A stretch of DNA of 64,000 bases from Galdieria sulphuraria (lineage: Eukaryota; Rhodophyta; Bangiophyceae; Galdieriales; Galdieriaceae): positions 62,001 through 126,000 of the forward strand of contig NW_005178459.1 in the NCBI RefSeq assembly GCF_000341285.1, given 5' to 3'. The notes under the pieces are model-generated. The model did not search any database. It had not been told where the DNA came from and worked only from the letters and a program-made list of their open reading frames with translations. This document shows, piece after piece, positions 22,026 through 32,707 of this stretch (position 1 is its first letter; the number at the start of each line of letters is the position of its first letter). A program made the translations under genes and the position numbers.

Positions 22026-23666
22026 TCATTTCCTCTTTGGCGAGGCCGAAAATCTCAGAGAAATGGAATTTCGAATATTGTTCAAGTTTCTTCTTGCTAA
22101 TCCTACCATGCCATCGTTGAACAGTTCTCTCACATCTTCTAATAACAATCCTTTGGTTTCAGGCAAAAAAATGAAATGAAAGATAAGAAATAGAAGAGAT
22201 ACTCCTACATAGAAATAAAAGGTCCCTTGTAAAGTAAGTGATGAAACTTGTCTCGAAAAGGAAGTGGTCGATGATGCTGCAGACCCCAAAAGAAGAAAAG
22301 CTCCCCACGCCATTCCATAATTGCGGACGTGGAGCTCATAAATCTCGCCATTCAAGACCCACGCGACTGGAGATATACCCATTTGGAACCCAAAATAGAA
22401 AATGAGCATACCAATGAGGAATCCTGCAGCACGATGATGCACATTGTCTACATAAATGCAAGAGCCTGCAATCAATTCTCCAATCATGAATATCGGAAAG
22501 CTAATGAGCAACATTTTTCGTCTACCGTACTTATCCAACCAATAATACGCAGGTAAAGTCCAACAAAAACTCCAAAATCCAATAGGCATTTGTACATAAT
22601 CAGAAGTCTTGTCTGTTAGACCCAAGGAACTGAGAAGAATGGCCATGTAATATCCAACTGAGGTGGCTCCATTCCATTGTTGCGACAATGACAATACTCC
22701 TCCAACAATAAATGTTGCTCTAATTCTAGGATTTGTAGTGATTTCTTTCATCGCTTGAGTAAAACTTATTCGATTGGCCAGTTCCACTTGCAATCTTTGA
22801 CACATGTCTCGATAATCTTGTTCTGAAACGAGCGTTTCTCTTCTAAATCTTCTCCAACATTTTCTTGCTTCTTCTGGCTTACCTTTGAGCATAAGATATC
22901 TTGGGCTTTCAGGTAAGAAGAATAGACCGACAAGTTGTACTGCAGGGCCAATAAAACCAGATCCCAGTATATATCTCCAAGAACCAGGATGAACATTAAT
23001 AAATATGGCAGTCACTACCCAAGCTAAGAAAGTTCCAAGAGCTTGAAGAGAGTTGAAAATATTCAGATGACCTCCTCGATGTGAACGAGGAACAACTTCG
23101 GAGATGTAGATAGGAATGGTCATGGCTTCTGTTCCAATTCCAACTCCCATAATAAGCCTTCCCGCCAACAACTGTCCCCATGTCTTTGTCGATGTGGCAA
23201 TAACAACTCCGATAATATATGTAACGGATGAAATCAAAAGAACAGTCCTCCTTCCTACCACAAAGCTAATTGGAGTTGCCCTATTGTAACATATAAGTGA
23301 GCTCTTTTCTACAATATATTACAATTCTTACAGAGCACTTCCTAAAACCGAACCCCATGTAGCTCCTGAAGATATCCATGACCAATGATCACTCGAAATA
23401 TGGAGGTCGGGAATAACGTAAAGAGATGCACCTCCTGTAAGTCCCAAATCCATTCCCATCATAGTAGAACCCCAACATGCTATAAATAGGAAAAACTGTA
23501 AAGTCCTTGTGACTCCTTCATCTTGGTCAGTCACTTGTTCTGTTTGGTTCTTTGCATCTGCAGTTTCCAAGTCATCCTTCAAAGAAGAAATATTCTCAAA
23601 CTGTTCCTGGTTTGCTTCTTCAATTTTTTCTTTAACAGCTTCAGACTCAACTGGGTTGATAATCAT
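22026..23666 (-). CDS. Sugar transporter, major facilitator superfamily
   Basis: A 12-helix hexose-type permease of about 529 residues. Family signatures are all present: GGASLYVIPD, the loop-2 motif VVGRRTVLL, PESPRYLM before the central loop, YGRRKMLL and the closing PETKGLLLEDV. An acidic cytosolic N-terminus of about 60 residues precedes helix 1. Two exons: 23666-23332 and 23280-22026; the 51-bp intron is spliced inside the helix 2/loop region (SAL-ATPISF). The ATG at 23666 is used because the frame upstream has only a TTG. The substrate is likely a monosaccharide or polyol, with proton symport inferred from the family. Confidence 0.9.
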
Positions 23667-24061
23667 TGTTGAGAACGATAAAAATTCCAATAAACGAAAT
23701 AATGAATGATTCTATCTACCCTATTTAAAAGAATGGGGGAGATAATGTCGCTTAGCCCTGTCGCGCTTGGAAAACCATTTGTGGAAATGTTGCCTTTCGT
23801 TTTCCACTGGACAACCTTGGCGACATGTTGAAGCAGAAACTAACCACAATTGTCCATAAAATTGTAGCCTTATTACACAACTCGTCAAATGGACAACATC
23901 AAAGATGGATAATAACTCTTCATTTGATTGATTGATCACAAGAATAGATTTTATGACTTGCTTTCCATGACGTTTCTATTGGACAACGCTTTGAAGAGGA
24001 AGAAGAAGGCGGAAATAGACTTGTAATATTAAATACTTGTCTCACTGAAATTGATTTGGTT
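23667..24061. promoter_or_regulatory. Divergent promoter region, transporter / beta-mannosidase
   Basis: These 395 bp separate two divergent genes for carbohydrate uptake and breakdown. No coding frame of note is present. I could not find a clear TATA box or a repeated operator. Shared regulation of the two genes is a guess from their arrangement. Confidence 0.35.
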
Positions 24062-26875
24062 ATGAGTGTTCAAAGACTATATTTGAACCACAACTGGAGT
24101 GTATACTCTGAACCCAATAAGACTTTGACAACGCACCAAGAAGCAATAGTCAAGTATGTTGCCAACCTACCAGCTTGTGTCCACTCGATCCTTTTAGAAA
24201 ATGGGGTTATAGCTGATCCCTTCTATGGAGAGAATGAAAAGCTCCTTCAGTGGATACCTGAGCATACTTGGTCCTTTGCTCGTCGTATTCCTTCCAACGT
24301 GTACCAAACTTGTCCAAGCGTTCGATATTTGTTGATTTTCGACTGCATTGATACCGTTGCAGACATTTTTCTGGATGGAAAGGAACTAGGTCGTGTTGAG
24401 AATATGTTTTATAAGCACGAATTTGATATTACATCATTTTCAACTTCTTCTCATGATATGGAGTTGAAAGTGACATTTCCACCAATCATGGACTACATTA
24501 AGAAAAGAGAAAAGTCGCATCCTTATCGAGAGTGGAACGATCCTGTGGGTGGAGCAAGTAGAGTTCGCAAGGCACAATATTCATTTGGATGGGACTGGTA
24601 AGTTGACATGGAAAATTTTTGGCAAACTGATGATAGGCATGGTCCATTACAGGGGTCCACGATTTCCTACTTGTGGAATCATTGGTAACGTATACATACT
24701 TTGTATTCCAAATTGTAGAATTGTAGATTGGAGAATATCACAACGATATGAATCGTTGGAAAGGGTAGTATTGAATATAAATGCTGAAGTGGAATTTGTT
24801 TCACAAAAGCCCGTAAATGTTCGTTTCGATGTTTCTTACGCTGGCAAATTGATTGGCAGTTGCTCGTTGGAGAAGTCAGATACTTGCGTTTATAGAGGAC
24901 AATTTCTTATCCAAGATGCTAAGCTTTGGTGGCCAAATGGTTATGGAACACAACATCTTTATCAAGTATCCTTATCAGCGTTCTCCGAGAATGAACAAAT
25001 TGCACTTGACTGCTTGACAGAGATCATCGGTTTGCGTCAAATTTTATTGGATACTTCGAAGACAGAAGATGGATACAGATTCCAGTTTTATATAAACGGC
25101 CGACCCATCTTTTGTAAAGGTGCTAGTTGTATTCCATTTCATAGTTTTTTGGATCAAGTTACTACAGAAGATTATCGCAAAGTTCTGGGTTCAGCAAAGA
25201 TGGTAGGAATGAATATGATAAGAGTTTGGGGAGGTGGTATATATGAGAAGGATGTATTTTACAATCTTTGTGATGAATATGGTTTACTTGTTTGGCAAGA
25301 TTTTATGTTTGCTTGTGCTTTGTATCCAGGAGATGCAGAATTCTTACAAAGTGTGGAACAGGAAGCAAAGTATCAAGTCACTCGATTAAGAAACCATCCT
25401 TGTTTGGCAATATGGTGTGGTAATAATGAATTGGAGCAGAATCCTGAAGACATTTTACAAAATGAAACTACCCGGGCCAATTATTTACGTCTGTTTTATG
25501 AATTGTTGCCTCAGATTGTTTCAACTTATGATGGACAGACTCCTTATGTCCCTTCTTCTCCTCATCATCCTGAGGGTTTTGAAAAGCTCTACAATGCCAA
25601 CCTTTTAGGTGGTGATACTCATTTTTGGGATGTTTGGCATAAGAAGGCTCCTGTAGAGAATTATCTCAAGCATCGAACTAGATTCTGTTCCGAGGTAATT
25701 TGGACGTTGTTTACTAGAGATGTTTTTATGTTAAAGATATGCTAGTTCGGAATGCAGTCGCTTTGTTCGATAGAAACATGTCGTTTATTTGCATCAGAAT
25801 CGGAGATGAATATGTCCAATTCAGTATGATGAGTGTCAATCAGCAAAAACAAACCAGGGAACGAAATCATGTTGCATTACATTTTTCAGTTGTTCCCATT
25901 TCCAAATTCATACAAAAGTTTGTCCTATCTTTCACAACTTAACCAAGCACTATGTATGAAATGTGGAGTCGAGCATTTTCGTCGACAAATGCCATTCACT
26001 ATGGGTTCGCTCTATTGGCAACTAAATGATTGCTGGCCAGTAACAAGTTGGAGTTCCATCGAATTTGGTGGTCGTTGGAAAGCTCTTCATTATTTCGCTA
26101 AAAGATTTTTTTCTCCTTTACTAATAAGTGTTGTATCGTTAGGTGAAGAAACTATCAATGTTGCCAATCAACTTGTGACTCATCGGAGTCAGTTTGATAT
26201 TTTTGTTACTTACGATGGACAACTCCCAGTTATTCCTGTATGTATCTGTTGGAAATTGTATCATGTACAACGAAATGTTTGTCTTATGGAAGGAACAAAA
26301 GTAAGACAGTTTGCTTTTCTATTGCGTTGATTCACCTTTTGGAAATACAAGGAATATGAAATTCAAAGAGATACTTCTGTACGGGTGCATTCTTTTGATT
26401 TTTCAAAACAAGTTGCTGAATTTTCTGTTTCCAATTTGATTCTACATGTTCGAGCAACACAACAAGAAAAGAATGGAGAAGGCCTTGTTTCTGAAAACAC
26501 CGTTTGGTTCACCGCTCCTCGCTTTTATCATTTGACACTTGGTTCTAAGTGTATTCAGTATTCTCTTACCAAAGTATCTTTTAAGAGATGGAGATTGAAT
26601 CTTCATTCCCATACATTCCAACCGGTAATAGCTCTTCTCTTAACCTAAAAACCTCTCAAGTGATACTGGATTAGTTTGTTTGTTTGACAGATGACAACTT
26701 GGAATGGCAAGATAATTTTTTCGATTTGTTCCCTGATCAAGAACGTCAACTATATGTCCGATGCAAAGGTAAAAGTCATCATGAATGGCAAATCTGATTG
26801 ATTTCTTTTTGTATAGATAATGAGAAGTTTCCAGAAATTTCCTTGATTTCATTAGGAGATGCCATATTCCATTAA
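24062..26875 (+). CDS. Beta-mannosidase, glycoside hydrolase family 2
   Basis: The enzyme removes terminal beta-mannose from N-glycan cores or mannans. GH2 landmarks: YSFGWDWGPRFPT (spliced), [26 protein letters not shown], the acid/base region [20 protein letters not shown] and [12 protein letters not shown]. The C-terminus has [10 protein letters not shown]. Introns seen: 24598-24652, 24685-24726, 25695-25745, 26301-26351, 26625-26674 and 26769-26816 (42-55 bp). Between about 25800 and 25850 the frame fails: two in-frame TGA codons interrupt the conserved stretch, while the next frame gives the expected MMSVNQQ and the original frame resumes at NKPGNEIM. This needs two one-base changes or an unusual splice. 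No signal peptide is seen, so a cytosolic or vacuolar site is open. Confidence 0.85.
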
Positions 26876-27224
26876 AAAGATTTATTATGTTTGTATGAAA
26901 TGGTAGTTTTCTTTGATAAAGAGTATGTGTGTGAATGCTACATGTTTATACGAGTGTTCATGATTGAGACACAAACACAGTGAAGTCCATCCTAATGAGA
27001 TTATTTTGACAATGAATTCGCAAATATATGTATCATAATCATTATCCCTGGAATAGCTCGTTGGCATTGAAATCAGTTTTATGACATTTAGAATGGATTC
27101 TACATGTCAGTTGGCTTTCTCATTTGACACAATTTGATGTCGAACGATATTTGTTGGTCAAGGTTCTATATCATTTTGGATAATCATAACAAAACTTATT
27201 GGGCCGATCAATTGATATATGCAC
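26876..27224. other. Convergent 3' intergenic region
   Basis: These 349 bp lie between the 3' ends of the beta-mannosidase and RWP-RK genes. They are AT-rich and presumably hold both 3' untranslated regions. Nothing else is recognised. Confidence 0.4.
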
Positions 27225-28085
27225 TTAAGAATATTTTCTATCTTTCAATATTTGGAATAGTTGCTCATTTTGATTCTTTAACTCTTCTATGTTGGCTTCT
27301 AGGGACTGCAACTTTGATTGAATCGATTCTATAACTGCTGTACAATGATGGATATTTGTCAGATGATGAAAGTTGGTACTGGAAGAACCGACCTTTTTTG
27401 CCATTTCTGTAATCAACTCTGGTCCCATAGCATGAACACCTCGTGATCCAATCCGAAGGATAAAATGAAGAAACAAGAAACATGGATCTGCTACTTGTTG
27501 TTGTTCAACCAAAGCTCGATTGGATGTACCAAAGTTTGAACTAGTTAAAGAAGAAGAGTCTTCCTTGGAATCTTTGCCTATAGGCAGCTTTGGTGAAATG
27601 TGATTCAATTGTCTCTTTGTTTCAAAAAACGCAACTCTGACGTTCCTATTTTCACTTCTACAACTCCATGAGATATCTTTCTGACATGATTCCGTATTAC
27701 CATCAGATATTTGTTCCAAATGTTGCTGGAATTCAATTCCATTATCCATCGATTCCTTTTCAATAGGTATACATTCTGGATGACATTCCAACTGATATTT
27801 CTTTTCTTCCAATTTTCGATATCTATTTTTAAACTTGGAACGTTCTTCATCTTCTAAAGCAATGACTCCTTGAGAGTCTAACTCCAGTATTTTTGTCAAG
27901 TATTCCATGGCCCTACTAATCCTTTGTATCTCTGGATAAGGCCATCTGGAAATGCCATGAGCTCTACAAGAACTCTTTATTACTGTTAAACAAGTTCCTA
28001 GTTGCTTCGAAGCTTCCCGCATCGGTTTATGAAATAGAGGTCTCAACTTACAAAGAGGAATGATAGTCCTATTCTTCTTTGGCAT
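27225..28085 (-). CDS. RWP-RK domain transcription factor
   Basis: RWP-RK factors regulate nitrogen responses and gamete or egg identity in plants and algae. Near the N-terminus, LRPLFHKPMREASKQLG then TVIKSSCRAHGISRWPYPEI is a complete RWP-RK domain, with Y and P following RWP in place of the usual RK. The C-terminal 40 residues form a Leu/Gln/Asn coiled coil (IQSKLQSLEANIEELKNQNE). Single exon from ATG 28085. The frame upstream of this ATG contains a possible acceptor (TTGCAAG), so a 5' leader exon may exist. No GAF or PB1 domain is present, so it is not a full NIN-like protein. Confidence 0.82.
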   Translation of the reverse strand: MPKKNRTIIPLCKLRPLFHKPMREASKQLGTCLTVIKSSCRAHGISRWPYPEIQRISRAMEYLTKILELDSQGVIALEDEERSKFKNRYRKLEEKKYQLECHPECIPIEKESMDNGIEFQQHLEQISDGNTESCQKDISWSCRSENRNVRVAFFETKRQLNHISPKLPIGKDSKEDSSSLTSSNFGTSNRALVEQQQVADPCFLFLHFILRIGSRGVHAMGPELITEMAKKVGSSSTNFHHLTNIHHCTAVIESIQSKLQSLEANIEELKNQNEQLFQILKDRKYS

Positions 28086-28381
28086 TACCAAACCTTGCAA
28101 TGAGTAGTAAGTAGGATATAAACTACACCAAAAAACAAGTACAGAAAAAACAATTTTGGAACTCCTATGTGCACTCAAAGGGTTGTTCAAAGCAAGACTT
28201 GGTGATCGACTCCTAAAAGGATATCGCGATTTCTAGTGAGACCTGTTGCATAGTCAACTTATTCCATTGGCCAAGTTGTTCAAAGAAGAAGCCAAGCCAT
28301 TTCATTCGCTTTGTCTCATAGACAAGTCGCAGAAGAGTGAAGAATGGAAGAGCAAAAGCCCTTTGTGGGATTTCATCGTTG

Positions 28382-29603
28382 ATGAGGATCAGATTTGGCA
28401 TTTTGGGAACGGCTCATATTGCCAATAGAGTAGCAGATGCTATAGAAAGTTCTGGACATCAAGTTTATGCCATCGCAAGTAGAGACTTGGAAAGGTGTGT
28501 TATGAGTTGTTATTCTTATCCTGTTCAACTGAACGAGTCGAGTAGAGCAAAGCAGTGGGTTTCTGGACGAACCTCGAACAAGGATGATATCATTTGTTAT
28601 GGTTCATATGACCAACTCATCGAAGATGACCAAGTACAAGCTGTGTACATTCCTTTACCTAGCAGCTTAGCAGATTGTTGGGCACAACGTAAGACAAAGC
28701 ACTATTTGATAAGGCTGAATACGAACTATTTCTAGGTGCTGCGAATAGTGGAAAACACATATTGGTTGATAAACCGTTCTCTTCAGCTGAAAATGTTCTG
28801 CAAATCACGCAACTCTGTCGCCGGAACAATTTAGCCTTTTTGGATGGAACTCAGTTTGTTCACGGTCCACGCTTAAAGGAAATGCAGAATATGATACAAA
28901 GTGGTGCGATTGGAAGGTTACGCAAAGTTAATGCGGCTTTTACAGCTTGGATTGTGGATTCCACCAATATAAGATATGATCCTTCTTTAGAACCTGCTGG
29001 TTGTGTGGGAGATGTTGGTAAGCTTCACCCTTTTTATTGAATGATGTAAGGAAAGTTGATCTTCTCTGTTCAGGTTGGTATGTGGTCCGATTCATTCTTT
29101 CTTTTGTTGGATATGATCGTAAAGTTATTTCGGTATATGCCGTTGGCAACGAAACGGATCATGGAGCGATGGACGATTGTTGTGGAGTTGTACAATTTGA
29201 AGACAACATCACTGCTCACTTTGATTGTGGATTTACAAGTGGTTATAGACAGTGGGGTGAATGTTTGGGCACTTTGGGAATGTTCAGAGTGGATCGTTTT
29301 CAAGGAGCTCCTATACCTAATTCAAGCGAACAGAAAGATCCCAATTTACACTTTCAGTTTCGTCAAGTAGGAGAAGAAAGAAATGGTCGCATTGAACGAG
29401 TAGAAAAGGAAACCAAAGATATTTGGGTCCCAAGTGTTGGAAAACCACAAAGCGTATTACTGATTGAGCAATTTGTCACTTTGATAGAAAAACAAGACAA
29501 GGAAGAACGAGAGAAATGGGCAAAGGAAGCCTGGAAAACACAATTGCTAGTTGATGCTATTTATCAATCAGCCAAAACCAAACAAACCATTTTGCTGTTA
29601 TGA
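28382..29603 (+). CDS. Gfo/Idh/MocA-family NAD(P)-dependent oxidoreductase
   Basis: A predicted sugar or cyclitol dehydrogenase. It begins MRIRFGILGTAHIANRVADAI, a Rossmann nucleotide-binding start, followed by VYAIASRD, YGSYDQLIEDDQVQAVYIPLP and the EKP-type motif HILVDKPF (DKP here). The C-terminal part has DVGWYVVRFIL, as in dihydrodiol-dehydrogenase-like members. Three exons: 28382-28688, 28736-29017 and 29074-29603; introns are 47 and 56 bp. It is divergent from the RWP-RK gene with 296 bp between starts. The exact substrate cannot be told. Confidence 0.88.
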
Positions 29604-29669
29604 AACAAAAAGAGAAATATTTGACTTTCTCAATTATTTTTATTGGTTAGTGTGAAATGCATTTACCAA

Positions 29670-30344
29670 CTATTGAAATGCAAAACTAGATGTAGAGAAT
29701 CCCTGTCCTTGTAATAGACATAAAGGTGAAAGTTGAAGTTTCTGAAAAGGTACACTATCCGGGTCAAAGTAATAACCTTGTGTTTTTCCTGTGATTCGAT
29801 TCATACAAATATAATAAAATCCAGCAATCGTCAATCCACAGTTGTGAGGGACGTTTACGAAATATCGTTCCTTCCAACGCATAAATACATATTCCAACTG
29901 ATGCAATGCTACTTCTCTCGCTCTGTTTCTTTCAAACATTCTTTCAAATGGTCTAAAAGCTGAGAACTTTGACCAGTGTCTCAAGTCATCTTCCTCTGTT
30001 GCGTCCCAACAGCCTGTGCGAAAGCCATAATGAATGTTGTCTACAACTTGACCTTCCCAAAAGGTTATCACTGGATAATCAAACCTTGGAACATCTATGG
30101 CTTCCATACTGCCACAAATGTAGCCTTTCTCTGGTTCATAGTTCTGAATCTCCTAACCTCGCACTATTTTGAAATGAAACCTCACAAGTGACGATGGGAA
30201 GCTTACCACATTCACTGTCCAATAGTCCAAGTCCTTCACCAACTTCCAAGAGTTCTGTACACCTTGAAATCTTTGTCCTGCTTCTAATAACGAACAAAAG
30301 ATGGGTTTAGGTGAATAAACACTTCGCAAACTATTGGCAGGCAT
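29670..30344 (-). CDS. GID4: GID4/Vid24 substrate receptor of the GID/CTLH ubiquitin ligase
   Basis: GID4 recruits proteins with N-terminal proline (gluconeogenic enzymes in yeast) to the GID E3 ligase. The beta-barrel signature is clear: AGQRFQGVQ, GYICGSMEAIDVP, ITFWEGQVVDN, HWSKFSAF, YVFMRWKERYFV, TIAGFYYIC and QGYYFDPDS. Two exons: down to 30207, then 30152-29670; the 54-bp intron is at 30206-30153. The start is uncertain: ATG 30344 (MPANSLRSV) leaves 84 bp to the divergent PMS2 gene, whereas ATG 30416 would add a hydrophobic stretch and leave only 12 bp. Confidence 0.88.
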
Positions 30345-30428
30345 AATATCAACAACAAAAGAGAAGACAAATGAAATGGGAAATAAAAAGTAAACATTGC
30401 TTAAAAATGATTTCATAACGATAGTTCA

Positions 30429-32707
30429 ATGCCAAATAACATTCAAAGTTTATCGAGAGCTTGTCAACATAAAATATCTTTGGCTCAAGCAGTGTTGGAT
30501 ACTACAGCAGCTTTGAAGGAATTGATCGAAAATGCACTAGACGCAGGCGCAACTCAAATAGACGTTTGTATAAAAGGTCCAAGTGCTTTGGATCTCTTAC
30601 AAGTGATGGATAATGGAAGTGGAATAGAGGCGAGGGATTTTCCATTTGTGTGTAAGCCCTCGTATACTTCAAAGTTAAGTTCATTCGAGGAACTTGGAGA
30701 TGTGAGAACTTTAGGATTTCGAGGAGAAGCTTTGGCTTCTTTGTGTCTACTTGGCCACTTAAAGCTGATTACCAAAACAGCTGAAGCTAGAACTGGTAGT
30801 TGTATAAGCTTTGATCATATGGGTAATGTGATAGAGATAGAAACGGCGGCTAGAGAACGTGGAACGACAGTAATGGTAACCGATTTATTTGAATCCTTTC
30901 CTGTTCGCAGAGAAAGTCAAAAAAAAGCAACAAAACGAGAAATAACAAGAATTGTTGATTTGATACAACGATTTGCACTTATTTCTAACGGCGTTCGATT
31001 TGCTTTGTCAATAGATGGCAAACGAATTCTTAAGACTCAAGGTCATGGAAGCCTACTAGACAGTATTGCTCAGTTGTTTTCTACTATGACAGTTGCTTCA
31101 TTGATTCCTGTGGATACCTATCAAATGCAAGATTTCGACAAAGCTCGTATCACTGGATTTGTATCTAAACCTGAAAAGACTTGTGCTCGTTCAGCAGCTG
31201 ACCGTCAATACATATTCTTCCGCAATCGACCTATCGAATTGCGTAAACTTTGTAGTTTGGCAACCAGAATATATCAAAAGCAAGTTGGTCAGCACAGTTT
31301 TCCACTTTTATTCCTTCATATAGAATTGGAGGATGGAACCTTCGATATCAACATTGCTACTGATAAACGTCAATTGTTTATACATGATGCCGACAGGTTA
31401 CTTGAAGCATGTACTGCTTATTTTTGTGAACTTTGGAAAGTGAAAGAATACATTTCTATTCCAGAATGCTCCAATCAAAGAGGGATCCAGAATGAGTTAA
31501 AGGGAAACTTAGATCATAAACAGACAATTGTATCGGATAATCTTATACAACATTTGGAAATTGACCGATTTCATAGAATGTCTCAGGACTCTACTACGAG
31601 TTGCACTGAAAATTTTGTTAGAAATGAACAACAAACAAAGCCCATTGAGGATAATAATAGAGATGATCAAAATAACCAAACCTCAAAATCAGTCATTACT
31701 ACAAACGAAACAAGCATCTTGGACATGTATTCATGGAAACCTTTGGCGGTCAAACGTCAGAGTGGAAAAAGTTTATTACAATATGCAAAAAGAAAGCGCA
31801 GGGAATCAGTCGATGCTTGTAATGCAGACACAGTCGGTAACATTCCAAAGAATCAGTTGCCATCAGAAGAAGTGCCATTGAGTAAGACCCAAATCGACGA
31901 AATAAATAGCGATACTGAAGTTCAACCAATACAAATGTCTTCTAGTGTAGAAACCAGAAACCGCGTATCTTTTCTTCATACTCTTTTTGCTTTGAAAGAT
32001 GAAAATCATGGTCAAGAACCAAACGATCACGATGCAGAAATGGAATTGCGTCAAGTTTTGCACAAGGATGATTTTCTTTCTATGCAAATCATTGGCCAAT
32101 TCAATCAAGGCTTCATCATTGCCAAGTGGTGTGGACATTTGTTCATCGTGGATCAACATGCTGCAGATGAACGATACAATTTCGAATATTTACATAAGGA
32201 CCAAGGCGAGTTACCTTGTCAACCACTGATTCAACCACTTACAATGCATTTGTCTGCTGAAGAAGAATGGCTACTGATCAATCACCTGGATTGGATAGAG
32301 CCATGGGGTTTCCGCTTTTCAGTGGATATGGACAAGATGCCTGGCAATAGAATATCGTTGTTGCAAGTGCCATTTCATGAGAAGACGACTTTTGGAACAG
32401 ACGATGTACTTGAAATGATTCATCAGTTACGAAATCGAGAAGCAATTAGCAAACAGCGTAGGTATCCTTTTATCGGAATGTTTTTAAGCTAATCTCACAA
32501 AAATTATTTTAAGACATTCGATTTCCTAGATTGGAAGCTGCCTTTGCTTCTCAAGCTTGTCGCATGTCAATTATGATAGGAACTCCATTAGATAGGTTGC
32601 AAATGTCAAGAATTGTAAGCAAATTGGCATCTTTGAAGGATCCTTGGCGTTGTCCTCATGGAAGACCTACTATACGTCACTTGTTTACCATTGCAAACAA
32701 TCGATGA
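30429..32707 (+). CDS. PMS2: DNA mismatch repair protein PMS2 (MutL-alpha endonuclease subunit)
   Basis: PMS2 pairs with MLH1 and nicks DNA during mismatch repair. The N-terminal GHKL ATPase has [24 protein letters not shown] and [12 protein letters not shown]. The C-terminal half has the endonuclease motif [14 protein letters not shown], and the last exon supplies [10 protein letters not shown] and [11 protein letters not shown], the metal-binding CPHGRP site. One 68-bp intron (32462-32529) joins KQR to LEAAFAS. Length (about 737 residues) is short for PMS2 because the linker is short. The 3' end overlaps the coding end of REV3 on the other strand by 23 bp. Confidence 0.93.
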
